Below are positions 15,384-23,054 of a stretch of 64,000 bases of DNA, in pieces (position 1 is the stretch's first letter; every line of letters begins with the position of its first letter). Position numbers and translations under genes: made by a program. The stretch is from JANJTB01 sp032027125 (GTDB lineage: Bacteria > Bacteroidota > Ignavibacteria > Kapaibacteriales > UBA2268), in assembly GCA_032027125.1 (NCBI GenBank), contig JAVSMQ010000001.1:3082872-3146871 (forward strand), read 5' to 3'. The notes under the pieces are model-generated. The model made no database searches, was not told the DNA's origin, and was given only the letters and a program-made list of their open reading frames with translations.

Positions 15384-15420
15384 AGGAAATGATTCGTTTG
15401 TTATTTTTTATTTAGAGAAA

Positions 15421-15475
15421 TTTGGAAATATTTAGTTATTTTTAATTATATTTACTGAGAGTTCGAGAATTAATG
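15421..15475 (+). repeat. Diverged module copy before the 15518 gene
   Basis: TTTG at 15421, TATATTTA at 15447 (spacing 22) and a leader ACTGAGAGTTCGAGAATTAATG resemble the module promoter and leader. No hairpin or gene tail is kept. Confidence 0.45.
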
Positions 15476-15517
15476 TGAAAGCTATTAAAGCAAACATAAC
15501 AAAATTGGAAAGACTAT

Positions 15518-15958
15518 ATGAACAACAAAATTGCAATAGGATTAGCTACATTTATAATCATACTTAATGGATTTATTGGACATTTTTTTGCACCAAATGG
15601 TATTTTTTTAACACCAATAGTCTTAATAATAACGACTTTATTCGTTGCATTTGGAACAAAGAACATAAACGTCATTATAATTAGTATTTTAACTTATTTT
15701 TTTGTTGCACTAAACGATATTTCAATTAAACTTTATTCTGGAGGATCTCACGATAACGAAGGACTGTGTTTTGTTCACCTGTTTTTGTTTTTTGGACTTA
15801 TTCCTACTTTTGGAATTCTTTTTGTAGGTATTTTCAAGCAAAATGAAGAAAAATTGGTAAATAAAATTATAGCATTAGTACTGTTTGTTTTACTAATTGC
15901 AATTCACATGCTAATATTTAGAAGCCTTGGACTTGGACGATTTTATTCCATAGAATAA
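15518..15958 (+). CDS. Hypothetical small membrane protein
   Basis: 146 residues with four likely transmembrane helices (about 4-20, 27-66 as two closely spaced segments, 84-105 and 116-137) and short loops. No family motif is recognised. It is preceded by a diverged module copy, which fits the single-gene insert pattern of this region. Membrane location is evident; function is not. Confidence 0.6.
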   Translation: MNNKIAIGLATFIIILNGFIGHFFAPNGIFLTPIVLIITTLFVAFGTKNINVIIISILTYFFVALNDISIKLYSGGSHDNEGLCFVHLFLFFGLIPTFGILFVGIFKQNEEKLVNKIIALVLFVLLIAIHMLIFRSLGLGRFYSIE

Positions 15959-16029
15959 CATTAGCCTCTCAAATAAATCCATACAATTATTCGTTTGATT
16001 CATTTATTCATCAGTAATATTATAAAAAT

Positions 16030-16605
16030 ATGAAAAACAAAAATAGTAATATAAAAGAGTTGCCACCTGAAGTGCAAAAAGAACTGCTCAGTACATTGAA
16101 AGCCCGTTTCGGGAAAAATATGGACCGACATAAAGAGCTTGTATGGACTAAAGTACAGACAAAGCTCGAAACTAATCCCGTAAAGCTATGGTCATTGAGC
16201 GAGATGGAAAGAACCGGAGGTGAACCGGATGTTGTCGGCTTTGATAAGAATACAGGTGAATATATTTTTTATGACTGCTCATCGGAAACCCCTAAAGGTC
16301 GCAGAAGTGTTTGTTACGACAGAGAAGCTCTGGAATCAAGGAAAGAACATAAACCGGAAAATAACGCTGTTGATATGGCATCAGAAATGTGTATAGAACT
16401 TTTAACTGAAGAGCAGTACCGTGAACTTCAACAGCTCGGACAGTTTGATTTGAAAACTTCAAGCTGGGTGAAAACTCCTGCTGATATTAGAAAACTCGGC
16501 GGTGCCGTATTTTGCGACCGCAGATACAATCATGTATTTCTATATCACAACGGTGCCGAATCTTATTATGCAGTCAGGGGATTTCGGGGAATGCTGAGGG
16601 TTTGA
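16030..16605 (+). CDS. DUF4256 family protein
   Basis: A 191-residue cytoplasmic protein covering the full DUF4256 family length: LLSTLKARFGKNMDRHKELVW near the N-terminus, LWSLSEMERTGGEPDVVGFD, the EYIFYDCSSETPKGRRSVCYD signature and the terminal NHVFLYHNGAESYYAVRGFR. Function is unknown. It is the last plus-strand gene of the accessory region; the next gene is on the opposite strand. Confidence 0.88.
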   Translation: MKNKNSNIKELPPEVQKELLSTLKARFGKNMDRHKELVWTKVQTKLETNPVKLWSLSEMERTGGEPDVVGFDKNTGEYIFYDCSSETPKGRRSVCYDREALESRKEHKPENNAVDMASEMCIELLTEEQYRELQQLGQFDLKTSSWVKTPADIRKLGGAVFCDRRYNHVFLYHNGAESYYAVRGFRGMLRV

Positions 16606-16767
16606 ATTTTATGCAGACAGCTAAATTTGGATGCTGCATGTCAAATCCTAATTGCTAATTTAATTCCCTCTCACACTTTAGCTCGGGACTACGAACCATC
16701 GGTAGGGTTCATTCTATAACCACTTTTTTGGATTGATATATTATTGATACAATAATGCATTACCAAA

Positions 16768-17613
16768 TTACTTTACAATCACTATTGCTTTTGAGTAAAC
16801 AGCGGTTGAACTTCTAATTACAAGATTATATACTCCTGAATTGATATTGCTGATATTATAATTTAATATTCCGCTGCTGAGGTATCCGCCTGTTTTGACT
16901 ACTTCACCGTATGTATTGTATAACTCTAAACTGACTTCGCCGCTGTATGGCAGGTCAATGTTAATAAAATCTGTTGCCGGATTCGGGTACAACCTGATTT
17001 TGTCAGTTACAAAATCCTCAACCGATAAGGGTAAATCACAATCTAATAGCGATAATGTCACAGAATTGTAACTACATACAGCAAAATTTCCATCATCACT
17101 TGTAATACCTACCTGCCAGACATCTGAAGAAAATTCAGATGAATTATTAAGATTAAAAGAAAGTTGTGCTATTTTGTCAATATTATCATTATAAAATTTC
17201 ATCAGGTTTGTATTTTGTTGCAACCCTGTACCGAGAATATCAGTATCTTTCCAGTTAATATCAAGAGTTGCATAGTCCTGAGCATTAACATCATTAATAA
17301 TATTATCTTCAAAAAAGTACTCATTGTCAATATTATAGACAAAGAACTCATATAATGCCGTATCACTTATGTCTTTGGATTTGAACAAGTAAGTCCACAT
17401 TGTTGCAGTTCCTTTCAATAAGTCAATTTCCAACACGCTTTCAGGAAAAGCTACAGCTTCTGCTATAATTAGTTCGGATTGAATTTCCAATCCTGGAACA
17501 TTGTTTAGCAAAGCATCATAACCATCACGGGCAGTCATCAAATTGTATGTTTGAGAGTATGATGCGGCTGTAAAAAATACAACCATTAAGACAGTTAATA
17601 AAGACTTTTTCAT
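16768..17613 (-). CDS. Secreted protein with T9SS type A sorting domain
   Basis: A 281-residue product with a signal peptide (MKKSLLTVLMVVFFTAASYS). The C-terminal 75 residues are a type A sorting domain: IRLYPNPATDFINIDLP, LELYNTYGEVVKTGGYL and a final GVYNLVIRSSTAVYSKAIVIV. The protein is therefore exported by Sec and then carried across the outer membrane by the type IX system and attached or released. The middle part (about residues 25-200) has no recognised domain. A possible operator-like inverted repeat lies upstream at 17649. Confidence 0.88.
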   Translation of the reverse strand: MKKSLLTVLMVVFFTAASYSQTYNLMTARDGYDALLNNVPGLEIQSELIIAEAVAFPESVLEIDLLKGTATMWTYLFKSKDISDTALYEFFVYNIDNEYFFEDNIINDVNAQDYATLDINWKDTDILGTGLQQNTNLMKFYNDNIDKIAQLSFNLNNSSEFSSDVWQVGITSDDGNFAVCSYNSVTLSLLDCDLPLSVEDFVTDKIRLYPNPATDFINIDLPYSGEVSLELYNTYGEVVKTGGYLSSGILNYNISNINSGVYNLVIRSSTAVYSKAIVIVK

Positions 17614-17648
17614 TTCTTTTTCTCCTTAAATATTTTAATAATTGGGTA

Positions 17649-17681
17649 TGATACCAAATTTAACGATTTATGATGGTATCA
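17649..17681 (-). promoter_or_regulatory. Inverted repeat overlapping a possible minus-strand promoter
   Basis: TGATACCA (17649-17656) and TGGTATCA (17674-17681) are perfect inverted half-sites with a 17-bp spacer. On the minus strand TAAATTTG (17662 to 17655) fits a -7 element for the 17613 gene. The repeat could be an operator, or a weak terminator for the 18515 gene whose stop it overlaps. Confidence 0.35.
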
Positions 17682-18515
17682 ACCTAATTCAAAAGATGTC
17701 ACTCCGAATACTTTTTGCAAATCAATATCCGGCTCTTTTTTTGAGTACATGCGTACTGTTTCAAATACCAATCTCATGTCATGTTTTGAAGCAAGCTGCA
17801 CAGCAAAATCATTCTTTTCCGGTATATCAATATAAATAAGTTCATCAACAGCGTGAGTAGCCAATGCCTTATAAATATTATCGGCAATCGCGAAACTGTC
17901 AGCAAAAAGAGGACCTATTTTGAAACCCTTTCTGCAAGGTCTGATTACACCCCAGCCGCCTAATTTCCCGTTTTTATAATGTGCATAAGCGTGTATATTA
18001 GGCATTTCGAGCCAGGCATCAATAAAATTATGGCGCTCGGCAGGGAAACATTTCAAATCGTATTTATAAATTAACTGTTTATCAATGTTATCCATAAAAA
18101 CAAGATTTTCCGAAGTTCTGAAATTATTACCGATACCTTCAAATCTTGAATTTTTATATGCCCGTTTAAATCCGATTCTTTCGTAATTCTCTACCTTATC
18201 AAGTACACCGTCAATACCGATATTGCACCCTTCGAGATAATTAAGTGCTGCTAAAGCAAGCTGAGTTCCGGCTGTAGTACCACGGTATTCAGGCTCAACC
18301 ACATAAAAACCTATGAAACCGAATTCATTGGAATATTTAACTGCGGATATACATCCCACAACCCTTGAATCAATTTCAGCAATAAAAAATCCTTTTGGGT
18401 CTGCTTTATAAAAAGCCCAGCCGTCAGCATTGCCCGGATTCCACCCTTCCTTATATGCAAGATGTGCCGCAATTTCCATTTCAGCCATATCCATATTCCG
18501 GATAATACATGCCAT
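17679..18515 (-). CDS. GNAT-family N-acetyltransferase, two-domain type
   Basis: A 278-residue protein. The N-terminal half is a GNAT domain (VVGCISAVKYSNEFGFIGFYVVEPEYRGTTAGTQLALAAL), with the acetyl-CoA loop in the divergent form YRGTTAG. The C-terminal half (from about residue 150) is a second, GNAT-related domain with AYAHYKNGKLGGWGVIRPCRKGFKIGPLFAD, as in the Acetyltransf_18 arrangement. The substrate amine is unknown. The 3' end nearly abuts the inverted repeat before the next minus-strand gene. Confidence 0.9.
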   Translation of the reverse strand: MACIIRNMDMAEMEIAAHLAYKEGWNPGNADGWAFYKADPKGFFIAEIDSRVVGCISAVKYSNEFGFIGFYVVEPEYRGTTAGTQLALAALNYLEGCNIGIDGVLDKVENYERIGFKRAYKNSRFEGIGNNFRTSENLVFMDNIDKQLIYKYDLKCFPAERHNFIDAWLEMPNIHAYAHYKNGKLGGWGVIRPCRKGFKIGPLFADSFAIADNIYKALATHAVDELIYIDIPEKNDFAVQLASKHDMRLVFETVRMYSKKEPDIDLQKVFGVTSFELG

Positions 18516-18905
18516 TTATACACCTAAATCATTTAACAACATAACTTCTAAATTTATATAACGTTTATAAACCATTTTTACTTGAATCTATATTAATAAA
18601 ACTGATATTATTTTAGAATTGTATGATTTCAAAACAACTTACTAAAATTTGGGCTTCCGGTTGCCTATAATCCGGCAGGGCAGATACATGCTATTATTTT
18701 TTCTCAATCTCCTGAAATTGTCTCTCTGAAGCGGAGCGAAGAGTCCATGATTTTATTTATTGAACAGCCTGGATGCTTCACTTCGTTCAGCATGACCAAC
18801 CAAAAAGTGTCGTTCTATGTTGAAACTATTTCGATATACTTTGAATTTATTTAGACCATATCAGCTCTGTCATAATCCTGATTCATTCAGAAAGCACTAA
18901 AATAC
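18516..18905. other. 390-bp spacer with a REP-like inverted pair
   Basis: No gene seen. It contains the inverted pair at 18726-18790. The rest is ordinary AT-rich spacer between two minus-strand genes. Confidence 0.6.
18726..18790. repeat. REP-like imperfect inverted repeat
   Basis: CTGAAGCGGAGCGAAGAGTCC (18726-18746) faces GGATGCTTCACTTCGTTCAG (18771-18790), the second half being nearly the complement of the first. The motif family (GAGCGAAG / CTTCG-CTCA) also appears at 55732-55789. Intergenic placement and palindromic form are typical of REP elements. Confidence 0.5.
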
Positions 18906-20234
18906 TTATTTATATAATAAATATTTTGACCTGAGAATCATAAATTCATCCAAATCAGTAACTGCTATTTTCATAACATTATCATCAGGCACATTATTAA
19001 ATAGTGCATTAAAAAGATTTGAAGTTCCGGTTACTTTTTGAAACATATTTTTTGAACTTTCTTTCACATTCAAAGGAATAAACAGTTTCGGATAAACTTT
19101 TCTTATTGCCAGCAGGAGTTCAATACCTGCTGAAAAGGGCTTGAAATTACTGCTTGACGAGAAATTTACAAACACTCCTTTAACAGTCTTTCCAGCATGC
19201 ATTGAAAATAATGGACTGTAACGCGTTTCAGTCAGATGAATACCCGAAAAATAAGTGCTCTGTAAATTCCGTTTAACATCTTCCCAATTAAAATCCAAAG
19301 TACCTATAAGCTGGAAAGGAGTAGTGGTACCAATACCAATACTTATTATTCCCAATTCACCGAAAATTCCAAGCATTGCAAGCCCCCTTGCCGAGTTAAC
19401 TGTCGGAACATTTGGTGAGGTTGGAAACCACATCAGTCCGGTATCCTCCCAAACCATTTTGCGGCTGTAGGATTCCATCTTAATAATTTTCAAATCGCAT
19501 TTCAATCGTTTGGGCAATCCTTCATTTAACCAGCCTTCTTCGTTAATCATGCCGGCAAGTTCGCCGATTGTCATTCCGTGAATATAGGCTATAGGTGCAA
19601 TGCCTACAAAAGACTCCATACCGGTTTCGAGCACGTTGCCGTCAACATTATCACCGCCTAATGGGTTTGGTCTGTCTAAAATGTAAAGAGGTTTGTTATT
19701 TTCGGCTGCAGCCTGCATTATCTTAAAAATGGTACTGATATATGTGTATGACCGTACACCGATATCCTGAATATCTGCAACAATTATATCACAATCAGCT
19801 AATAGTTTATTCCCGGGTTTTTTGATATCACCATAAAGTGAATATACGGGTACACCGAATAACTGGTCGTTATCAACTTTAGCTCCGGCGGGAACATTCG
19901 CAAAAAAGCCATGCTCCGGTGTTATTACTGCTGTTAATTTTACGATTCCGCTTTTTGCAAGAATTTCGGCAGTAAGTCTTCCATCAGAACTTCTTCCGGT
20001 AGAGTTTGTAAATAAAATCACCCTTTTATCAGCAAGCTCAGAAAATCCGGATTCTTGCAGAACATCAATACCTGTTTTTACATGTGCCTGCGAAAACATT
20101 GGATTACTGACAACAATCATTAGAATAATTGCCGTCATAAAAAAATGATTGAAATTTCCTGAATTTCGTGTTTTCAAAGTAAACTTGTTTATATAATTAT
20201 TACTTATAAATAAAATCTGCTTTCTATTACTCAT
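18906..20234 (-). CDS. namZ: Exo-beta-N-acetylmuramidase NamZ-like (DUF1343)
   Basis: DUF1343 proteins such as NamZ remove terminal N-acetylmuramic acid from peptidoglycan fragments. This 442-residue protein has an N-terminal membrane or signal segment (HFFMTAIILMIVVSNPMFSQ), then the family blocks VILFTNSTGRSSDGR, ITPEHGFFANVPAGAKVD, DIIVADIQDIGVRSYTYIST, LYILDRPNPLGGDNVDG and WFPTSPNVPTVNSARGLAML. Likely periplasmic or surface, in wall recycling. The ATG overlaps the stop of the TPR gene by one base, suggesting an operon. The first 30 residues before the hydrophobic stretch make the start uncertain; an internal Met (about residue 33) may be the real start. Confidence 0.9.
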   Translation of the reverse strand: MSNRKQILFISNNYINKFTLKTRNSGNFNHFFMTAIILMIVVSNPMFSQAHVKTGIDVLQESGFSELADKRVILFTNSTGRSSDGRLTAEILAKSGIVKLTAVITPEHGFFANVPAGAKVDNDQLFGVPVYSLYGDIKKPGNKLLADCDIIVADIQDIGVRSYTYISTIFKIMQAAAENNKPLYILDRPNPLGGDNVDGNVLETGMESFVGIAPIAYIHGMTIGELAGMINEEGWLNEGLPKRLKCDLKIIKMESYSRKMVWEDTGLMWFPTSPNVPTVNSARGLAMLGIFGELGIISIGIGTTTPFQLIGTLDFNWEDVKRNLQSTYFSGIHLTETRYSPLFSMHAGKTVKGVFVNFSSSSNFKPFSAGIELLLAIRKVYPKLFIPLNVKESSKNMFQKVTGTSNLFNALFNNVPDDNVMKIAVTDLDEFMILRSKYLLYK

Positions 20235-21397
20235 TATTGTCCATAAGGTTTTTCCAGAAAACGGCGGGCTTTTGTGTGAGAGTTGTCAAACTCTTTCATT
20301 TTCAAAACGTTGGAATAATACTTTTTAGCTTCTGCTCTGTTTTTCTTTCTATCATATAAATTACCGATAAATATATTTGCATTAACAGTAAAACCTGTCT
20401 CTTCCTTATCTACAATTCTACCTTCATTTGCTTTCAATAAGTATTTGAGAGCAGCATCATTCTCTCCTTTAATCATAAGAGACTGACCAATATAATACAT
20501 TGCTTCACGGGCAGTAATATTGTCATAACCAACTTTTTTATCCAAACACCTGATTAATATTTTTCTCCATTCCTCCTCGTACCCGCCCTGTTCTCCTCTT
20601 CTTACAAGTAACCGGGCATAATATCTGTGGAAATATGGGTTGTTATTATAGGTGTCCAGTAATTCTTTTGCAATTGTTTGTGCTATATCGTAATCTTTTT
20701 CAAATGAATTATATATTTGAAGAAGTACTACCCGAGCTTCGACTGCAGCATATCTTGCTTTTCTGGAAGCTGCACGGAGTTGGTAAATTCCAAGCTGTTT
20801 GTCACCTCTGGCAAAGAAAGTCATTAGCGGCTTGACAACAGGAAATTTTTCAGGAATTGCAACTGCGAAATAATTATACAATCCGGTTCCAAGCATGATG
20901 TCATGATTTGCAGGTGCTAATTTCTGGCATTTAATCATTAGATTGTAGGCGCTGGCACCGTCTGATGCGGCTTTTACCCAGCTTTCCTTTTGAGCATAAT
21001 GCCTCCCGCGGTAACCCAATGCCCCGGCTTTAAAAAATAATGCAGCCAAGTCATTTTCATTTTCATCCAAAATATCGTCACACAGACTTATAATTTTGTC
21101 AATTCTATCTTCGAAAGGTTTATCGAATTGTGAAGTTTCACGGTACAATGTAATTTTCCACCAATACACCATTGCATCAAGGAAATATCCTACCGGATGT
21201 TTGGGGTACATTTCCTTAACCTGACGAAAACAGTTCTCGGCTTTTTCAAATTCGACATTATAGATATAAAATGTACCTTCTCTGACAAGACTGTCGGCAT
21301 CCTGTTTCATGATTACCCATTGAGAAAAAATACCGGTCACAGGAAACAGGAAAATCAGTACCGTCAATAACATGTATTTGATAATATTTTTTTTCAT
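20234..21397 (-). CDS. Tetratricopeptide-repeat protein
   Basis: 387 residues with a hydrophobic N-terminus (IKYMLLTVLIFLFPVTGIFS), so anchored in or exported across the inner membrane. Helical repeat pairs run through the chain, for example DSLVREGTFYIYNVEFEKAE with FRQVKEMYPKHP, and EAMYYIGQSLMIKGENDAAL with KYLLKANEG. It is coupled by a one-base overlap to the NamZ-like gene, so it may scaffold or assist envelope or wall-recycling functions; that is inference from gene order. Confidence 0.82.
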   Translation of the reverse strand: MKKNIIKYMLLTVLIFLFPVTGIFSQWVIMKQDADSLVREGTFYIYNVEFEKAENCFRQVKEMYPKHPVGYFLDAMVYWWKITLYRETSQFDKPFEDRIDKIISLCDDILDENENDLAALFFKAGALGYRGRHYAQKESWVKAASDGASAYNLMIKCQKLAPANHDIMLGTGLYNYFAVAIPEKFPVVKPLMTFFARGDKQLGIYQLRAASRKARYAAVEARVVLLQIYNSFEKDYDIAQTIAKELLDTYNNNPYFHRYYARLLVRRGEQGGYEEEWRKILIRCLDKKVGYDNITAREAMYYIGQSLMIKGENDAALKYLLKANEGRIVDKEETGFTVNANIFIGNLYDRKKNRAEAKKYYSNVLKMKEFDNSHTKARRFLEKPYGQ

Positions 21398-21611
21398 ATT
21401 TTTAAACAGTTACAGTCTTTATAATAATAATAACTTCAATCATATATAGGAGACGAAATTGTTTGAGTTTTATAATAGTCTGAGTGAAATTGGATAATTT
21501 TAATTATTATTCCTGAAAATATCAAAATATGTAACATATCATTTGTAATTAAAAAAAATATTGCATATTTGCATACTTGAGTTTTTAATTAATTCAAAAG
21601 GTTTTAATAAT

Positions 21612-22025
21612 TTGGAAAAAATTAAAAAATCTATCACTGTAGTTTTGATAGACGACAGTCCGCTAACTCACTTAATTGTTGAGAAAGCATTAGAAAGCAT
21701 GGAGATGGCTATCCTGCTGTCTCATGTTTATAATGGCGAGGAATTTGTTGAACTCGTTAAAAGAACAAAGCCCGATATTGCAATTCTGGACATTGAAATG
21801 ACCGGAATTGACGGTTTTACTGCTATGGAATCTGCCCGCAGACATCATCCTGAATTAAAAGTTATATTTCTAAGTCAATATAATACTGCAGGATTTGTCA
21901 AAACAGCCTATTCTTTAAAAGCTAACGGCTTTTTGGTAAAAATGCCGGAAGTGGAATTTCTAAGAAACGCCCTGCTAAGGGTTATGAGCGGTGAATTCGT
22001 GCTTGATATTTCTTTGCAGAACTGA
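21612..22025 (+). CDS. Single-domain response regulator
   Basis: A CheY-like receiver with no output domain. The acidic pocket is VVLIDDSPLTH, the phosphoacceptor Asp is in DIAILDIEMTGIDGF, the switch Ser in KVIFLSQYN and the Lys in GFLVKMPEVEFL, so all key residues are present. I chose the TTG at 21612 because the receiver fold begins nine residues later; an upstream TTG at 21561 would add 17 residues. No kinase lies next to it, so its partner is elsewhere. It may act through protein contact. Confidence 0.87.
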   Translation: MEKIKKSITVVLIDDSPLTHLIVEKALESMEMAILLSHVYNGEEFVELVKRTKPDIAILDIEMTGIDGFTAMESARRHHPELKVIFLSQYNTAGFVKTAYSLKANGFLVKMPEVEFLRNALLRVMSGEFVLDISLQN

Positions 22026-22174
22026 TTTTTCTGCAACTGCAATGCTGCAAAATAACAAGTATTTTCAAAAACTTACTTTTAATAAGTGTTTATTATTAGA
22101 AGTAAATGGTCTTTGTTTTTTGAATTAATTAAATATTTAAACTTTATTAATGAATAACTCACATTATCTATAAA

Positions 22175-22933
22175 ATGGCGACTCTGATACTTTATTTACA
22201 ATATGACGGTACAAACTATTCCGGGTGGCAGATTCAGAAAAATGCCCTGACAGTTCAGCAGGTTGTAGAAACTGCTATCGAGAAAGTAACCTCAAAATAT
22301 TACTCCTCAAATGCTTCGGGTAGGACTGATGCAGGAGTTCATGCACGATGTCAGGTTGTATCGGTGAAAATAGGAGATGAATTTACTTTGCCTGAATCAA
22401 AAATTACAGTTGCTATAAATTCAAAGCTCCCGCGAGATGTAAGAGTGACTTATGCCAAAATTTATGACGGCTATTTCAATGCCAGACATGATGCAGTACA
22501 AAGAGAATACGAATACCTGCTTTCGACTGTTTATAATCCTTTCGACAGATTATATGTTTCACACATGAAATACCCGATAAACATAGATTTGCTTTTTGCT
22601 TCAGCAGAATTATTTAGGGGAAAACATGATTTTACAACTTTTTCAAAATTCAATCCTGACAACAAGAAACCAGTATGTGATGTAACATATTGCTGTTGGG
22701 AGAATATAGCTGAACATAAATTCAGATTGACAATAAAAGCAAATCATTTTCTTTATGGAATGGTACGGTCTATAGCAGGTGCTATGATTGAAATAGCAAG
22801 AGGCAAAAGAACTTTTGACGAAATCACAGCAGCATTTGAAAAAAAAGACAGGCTTTACAATTCTGCTCTTGCACCGCCACAGGGATTATATCTGAATAAG
22901 GTATATTATCCGGAAAAATTTGGTCTTCTGTAA
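22175..22933 (+). CDS. truA: tRNA pseudouridine synthase A
   Basis: Converts uridines 38-40 in tRNA anticodon stems to pseudouridine. The 252-residue length is normal. Asp52 in the ASGRTDAGVHA motif is the catalytic aspartate; QYDGTNYSGWQIQ at the N-terminus, HDFTTFSK in the middle and ANHFLYGMVRSIAGAMIEIA near the C-terminus are the other family blocks. It stands alone on the plus strand, ahead of a secreted protein. Confidence 0.95.
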   Translation: MATLILYLQYDGTNYSGWQIQKNALTVQQVVETAIEKVTSKYYSSNASGRTDAGVHARCQVVSVKIGDEFTLPESKITVAINSKLPRDVRVTYAKIYDGYFNARHDAVQREYEYLLSTVYNPFDRLYVSHMKYPINIDLLFASAELFRGKHDFTTFSKFNPDNKKPVCDVTYCCWENIAEHKFRLTIKANHFLYGMVRSIAGAMIEIARGKRTFDEITAAFEKKDRLYNSALAPPQGLYLNKVYYPEKFGLL

Positions 22934-23054
22934 TTTTATTGATTGTATGAAGTTTTTACAATAGCATTTGCAATATTGCTGTTTTGATTCCGTAAATTTT
23001 GTTTATGTTTACAAGTTTTATATGATTTATTTTGATGTATCATAAGAGGTTTTT

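Noticed and set aside
2005..16605. Integron with attC sites
   Set aside because: The array of single genes looked integron-like, but the repeats carry gene tails, a terminator and a promoter instead of attC-type paired core sites (no consistent GTTRRRY), and there is no integrase gene in the window.
16605..16768. tRNA or small RNA in the spacer with GGTAGGGTTC
   Set aside because: No cloverleaf can be drawn; the TpsiC-like string lacks matching arms. I saw no tRNA or rRNA gene anywhere in the window.
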